DNA of 16,470 nt from JBDHTS01 sp044221445 (lineage in GTDB: Bacteria > Pseudomonadota > Alphaproteobacteria > Micavibrionales > Micavibrionaceae): positions 1 through 16,470 of the forward strand of contig JBGAPF010000034.1 of NCBI GenBank assembly GCA_044221445.1. The letters run 5' to 3'. Under the pieces are notes generated by a model. That model searched no databases. It was not told the origin of the DNA and saw only the letters and a program-made list of their open reading frames with translations. Shown one piece after another: positions 14,521-16,470 of this stretch. The stretch's first letter is position 1, and each line of letters starts with the position of its first letter. A program made the position numbers and the translations under genes.

Positions 14521-15078
14521 TCATTTTTCCGCCTGTATCTGCGCGACGCGCATCTGGCGCGCCCTTGTCAGGATCGTGTCTTCCAGATCGCGCGCAGTCT
14601 GGTCCGGAACCGCCGTATCGCGCCAGACGCCTTTGGCCAGTTTCTGCTTGAACACCTTGACCTGGACCCCGTCGGACCGAAGCTGGCGATCAAGGATAAA
14701 AACGTTCAGCTTAAAGCGTTCGTCCGGCTTGCCGGGCGGTGCATACCAGTCGGTCAGGATCACGCCGCCAAACGGGTCGGCGCTGGCTAGGGGCATGAAA
14801 GACACCGTATCGAGCGACGCCCGCCACAAAAAGCTGTTGACGCCGATGCCGCTGCCCGACCCGCTGTCGTCTCCTTTCTTGCCGCCCAGGATGTTCAGAC
14901 CGCCCGCCCCGAAAATGCTATCCGGCTTCTTATAAATGTCCTCGGACGCCTGACGGTTTGCACCAGTCGGATATTTGGCCTCCCCTTCGGGAAGATGGCT
15001 GCAGCCCCCAAGACCCAGAACGGTCGTGACAGAAAGCAGCATAAAACGGGATAATATTCTGGAAAATACTGCGGGCAT
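14521..15078 (-). CDS. DUF3576 family lipoprotein
   Basis: 185-residue predicted lipoprotein of unknown function, belonging to a family (DUF3576) found in alphaproteobacteria, often near leuS and lptE. The signal peptide has a hydrophobic core (MLLSVTTVLGL) and the lipobox LGGC, with lipidated Cys26. A flexible GS-rich linker (GGKKGDDSGSGSG) precedes a conserved region with VNSFLWRASLDTVSFMPL, DPFGGVILTDWY and FKLNVFILDRQLRSDG. This resembles a small periplasmic beta domain. I use ATG 15078, with GGAGA at good spacing, rather than the in-frame ATG at 15132, which would add a charged leader unsuited to a signal peptide. Proximity to lptE, leuS and a porin suggests an envelope role, without direct evidence. 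Confidence 0.82.
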   Translation of the reverse strand: MPAVFSRILSRFMLLSVTTVLGLGGCSHLPEGEAKYPTGANRQASEDIYKKPDSIFGAGGLNILGGKKGDDSGSGSGIGVNSFLWRASLDTVSFMPLASADPFGGVILTDWYAPPGKPDERFKLNVFILDRQLRSDGVQVKVFKQKLAKGVWRDTAVPDQTARDLEDTILTRARQMRVAQIQAEK

Positions 15079-15247
15079 GGACAGTCTCCGATAAATCTTT
15101 TCCAAGTCGTTAAGATGTCCGATGATTAGCATGCTGCTTAAAGGCGCTCAAGCCGGAACGCCGTAATAATGCAAGTCCGGCTCAAAATTTTATGTTGCAT
15201 AAATATCACTTCGATTCATAAATTGTTGTGTTTTTGCACAAAGATTG

Positions 15248-15276
15248 TTGACCCTCGCCTGCCCCGGCGTTAATTT
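15248..15276 (+). promoter_or_regulatory. candidate porin promoter
   Basis: TTGACC (15248-15253; 5 of 6 to -35), a 17-bp spacer, then TAATTT (15271-15276; 4 of 6 to -10). Transcription from about 15283 would give a leader near 104 nt. A one-mismatch DnaA box TTTTCCACA (15274-15282) overlaps the -10. Confidence 0.45.
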
Positions 15277-15348
15277 TCCACAGTCATGACCGGAAACGGG
15301 TATGGCTAATCGAACTTGATCCACCCCCGGATCCCTTGTTCAACTAAA

Positions 15349-15369
15349 AACTTATCGCTTAAATAAGTT
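15349..15369 (+). repeat. hairpin in the porin 5' leader
   Basis: AACTTAT-CGCTTAA-ATAAGTT is a 7-bp perfect stem with a 7-nt loop. It ends 6 bases before the GGAGA ribosome-binding site (15376-15380). Such 5' hairpins can stabilise or regulate abundant outer-membrane protein mRNAs. Confidence 0.5.
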
Positions 15370-15386
15370 GTGATTGGAGAAACGAA

Positions 15387-16463
15387 ATGAAAAAACTTCT
15401 TGTTGGCAGCGCTGCCATCGCTCTCGGCCTGGCCGTAGCCCCTGCGGCTCACGCCCAGCTGCAGCTTGGCGTCGCCGGCCACTTCAAAGGCTACGTCTCC
15501 TGGGTCGACCAGGACACCAACCCCGGTGTTGACGAGCGCCACCTCGATATCCTGCGCGATACCGAAGTGCACTTCACTGGCGAAACCACCCTGGACAACG
15601 GCCTGACGGTCGGCGTTCACGTGGAAGCCGAAGCCGACGCCGGCGACAGCTTCGCGGTTGACGAATCCTACGCCTACTTCTCGGGCGCCTGGGGCCGCGT
15701 GAACTTCGGCGATGAAGACGGCGCTGCTTACCTGTTGCAGGTTGCCGCTCCTTCGGCCGATTCCAACATCGACGGCATCCGCCAGTACATCAACCCGGTC
15801 AACTACGGCCTCACCAGCCTGACCGGCGTTCTGAGCGCAGTCGACTACGCGAACGACGCAAGCCGTCACTTCGACAAAGTCACCTACCTGACGCCTGTGT
15901 TCTCCGGCTTCCAGGCCGGCGTGAGCTTTACGCCTGACCTCAGCGGTTCGGCTCTGAGTTCGCGCGACCTCGGCACCAGCGGTAAAAACGATGGCGGCGA
16001 CTTCGGTTCGGGTTATGAAGCTGCTGCCCGTTATGAAGGCACGTGGAACAACGTGGGCTTCAACCTCGGCGGCGGTTACACCTGGGTCGAAGAAGAAGCT
16101 GCTGAAGACGACTTCGAAGAATGGAACCTGGGCGCTGACCTGAACATCGCGGCTTTCGGCCTCGGCGTGGTCTACACCCAGAACAACCAGGCTTCGGATG
16201 ACGACGACACCCGCACCTGGGTTGTCGGTGGCGACTACACCACCGGCCCCTTCAAGCTGGGCGCTTCCTGGCTGAACCAGGAAATCGAAGACGGCGTCGC
16301 CGGCGGCGATGTGGATACCGATCGTTACAGCGGCGGCGTGATCTACACCTTCGCTCCGGGCATGAGCTTCCGTGGCTCCGTTGGCTACGTGAACAGCGAT
16401 GTGGACGGCGACGACGATGTCGATGCCACCTACGGCCTGTTCGGTACGCAGATCAATTTCTAA
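15387..16463 (+). CDS. outer-membrane porin (general diffusion porin family, Porin_4-like)
   Basis: 358 residues, complete. The Sec signal peptide MKKLLVGSAAIALGLAVAP, then AAHA, is cleaved before QLQLG. The mature protein shows alternating beta-barrel strands with short turns (LQLGVAGHFKGYVSW, VNFGDEDGA, FNLGGGYTWV) and ends in phenylalanine (TQINF), the signal for barrel insertion by the Bam complex. FGDEDGAAYLLQVAAPSADS corresponds to the constriction-loop region seen in alphaproteobacterial porins. It is very acidic, with clusters DDDD and DGDDDVD in turns, and has no Cys. Codons are strongly biased to C/G endings, unlike rsmG or mnmG, consistent with high expression. GGAGA precedes ATG 15387. 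The terminator would lie beyond the window end. Substrate preference cannot be read from sequence alone. Confidence 0.9.
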   Translation: MKKLLVGSAAIALGLAVAPAAHAQLQLGVAGHFKGYVSWVDQDTNPGVDERHLDILRDTEVHFTGETTLDNGLTVGVHVEAEADAGDSFAVDESYAYFSGAWGRVNFGDEDGAAYLLQVAAPSADSNIDGIRQYINPVNYGLTSLTGVLSAVDYANDASRHFDKVTYLTPVFSGFQAGVSFTPDLSGSALSSRDLGTSGKNDGGDFGSGYEAAARYEGTWNNVGFNLGGGYTWVEEEAAEDDFEEWNLGADLNIAAFGLGVVYTQNNQASDDDDTRTWVVGGDYTTGPFKLGASWLNQEIEDGVAGGDVDTDRYSGGVIYTFAPGMSFRGSVGYVNSDVDGDDDVDATYGLFGTQINF

Positions 16464-16470
16464 TCCTTGC

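Larger units (their letters stand above)
15079..15386. other. 308-bp AT-rich intergenic region upstream of the porin
   Basis: No gene is visible. It holds a 7-bp inverted repeat AGCCGGA/TCCGGCT (15151-15157 and 15176-15182, 18-nt loop) followed by CAAAATTTT, a small repeat TTGTG-N6-CACAA (15226-15241), the porin promoter, and the porin leader hairpin. It should contain the divergent DUF3576 and porin promoters. Confidence 0.6.

Noticed and set aside
15306..15869. Long antisense open frame opposite the porin 5' region
   Set aside because: Explained by the strong C/G third-base bias of the porin; no ribosome-binding site or recognisable domain.
16310..16318. DnaA-like 9-mer TGTGGATAC inside the porin
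   Set aside because: One mismatch, isolated and within coding sequence; such matches are expected by chance.
1..16470. tRNA or rRNA genes, CRISPR arrays, insertion sequences or attachment sites
   Set aside because: None seen on reading both strands: no spaced direct repeats, transposase motifs or terminal inverted repeats, and no cloverleaf-like segment in the gaps.

Overview
The window is chromosomal DNA from an alphaproteobacterium. I base this on the gene order mnmE-mnmG-rsmG-parA-parB, the RsmG N-terminus (VSHET, close to the VSRET typical of the class), the leuS/lptE/holA/DUF3576 neighbourhood, and two outer-membrane lipoproteins plus a porin. I cannot name the genus. Base composition is uneven: sampled lines run from about 40% GC in rsmG to nearly 70% in leuS.

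Layout. (1) Positions 1-5610 (+) hold the origin-proximal block: 5'-truncated mnmE, mnmG, rsmG, parA and parB. It carries tRNA wobble-uridine modification, 16S rRNA m7G methylation and chromosome partition. A near-perfect parS site lies inside the 5' end of rsmG, and a perfect DnaA box lies between mnmE and mnmG. (2) Positions 5620-8453 (-) hold a compact run, read right to left: a methyltransferase resembling the catalytic domain of methionine S-methyltransferase, a homocysteine S-methyltransferase, then holA. The first two could form an S-methylmethionine cycle. (3) Positions 8728-9621 (+) hold a divergently transcribed protein that looks like a remote member of the SAM hydrolase/fluorinase (DUF62) fold. 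The 274-bp gap between (2) and (3) has a good promoter for the minus-strand operon with an inverted repeat across its spacer, a predicted leader of about 175 nt, and a perfect AT-rich palindrome close to the start codon. (4) Positions 9608-12662 (-) hold leuS and lptE. In many proteobacteria leuS-lptE-holA is one operon. Here the three SAM/methionine genes sit between lptE and holA. (5) Positions 12761-14509 (+) hold a divergent M32-type metallocarboxypeptidase, convergent with a DUF3576 lipoprotein (14521-15078, -). (6) After a 308-bp regulatory gap comes a complete, acidic outer-membrane porin (15387-16463, +).

The part most likely to be new is the SAM/methionine block at 6674-9621. Its three genes all plausibly act on SAM, S-methylmethionine or homocysteine, two of them are tightly coupled, and the block interrupts a conserved operon. 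The functions are inferred from motifs read by eye and have not been confirmed by any search. I see no tRNA or rRNA gene, CRISPR array or insertion sequence.
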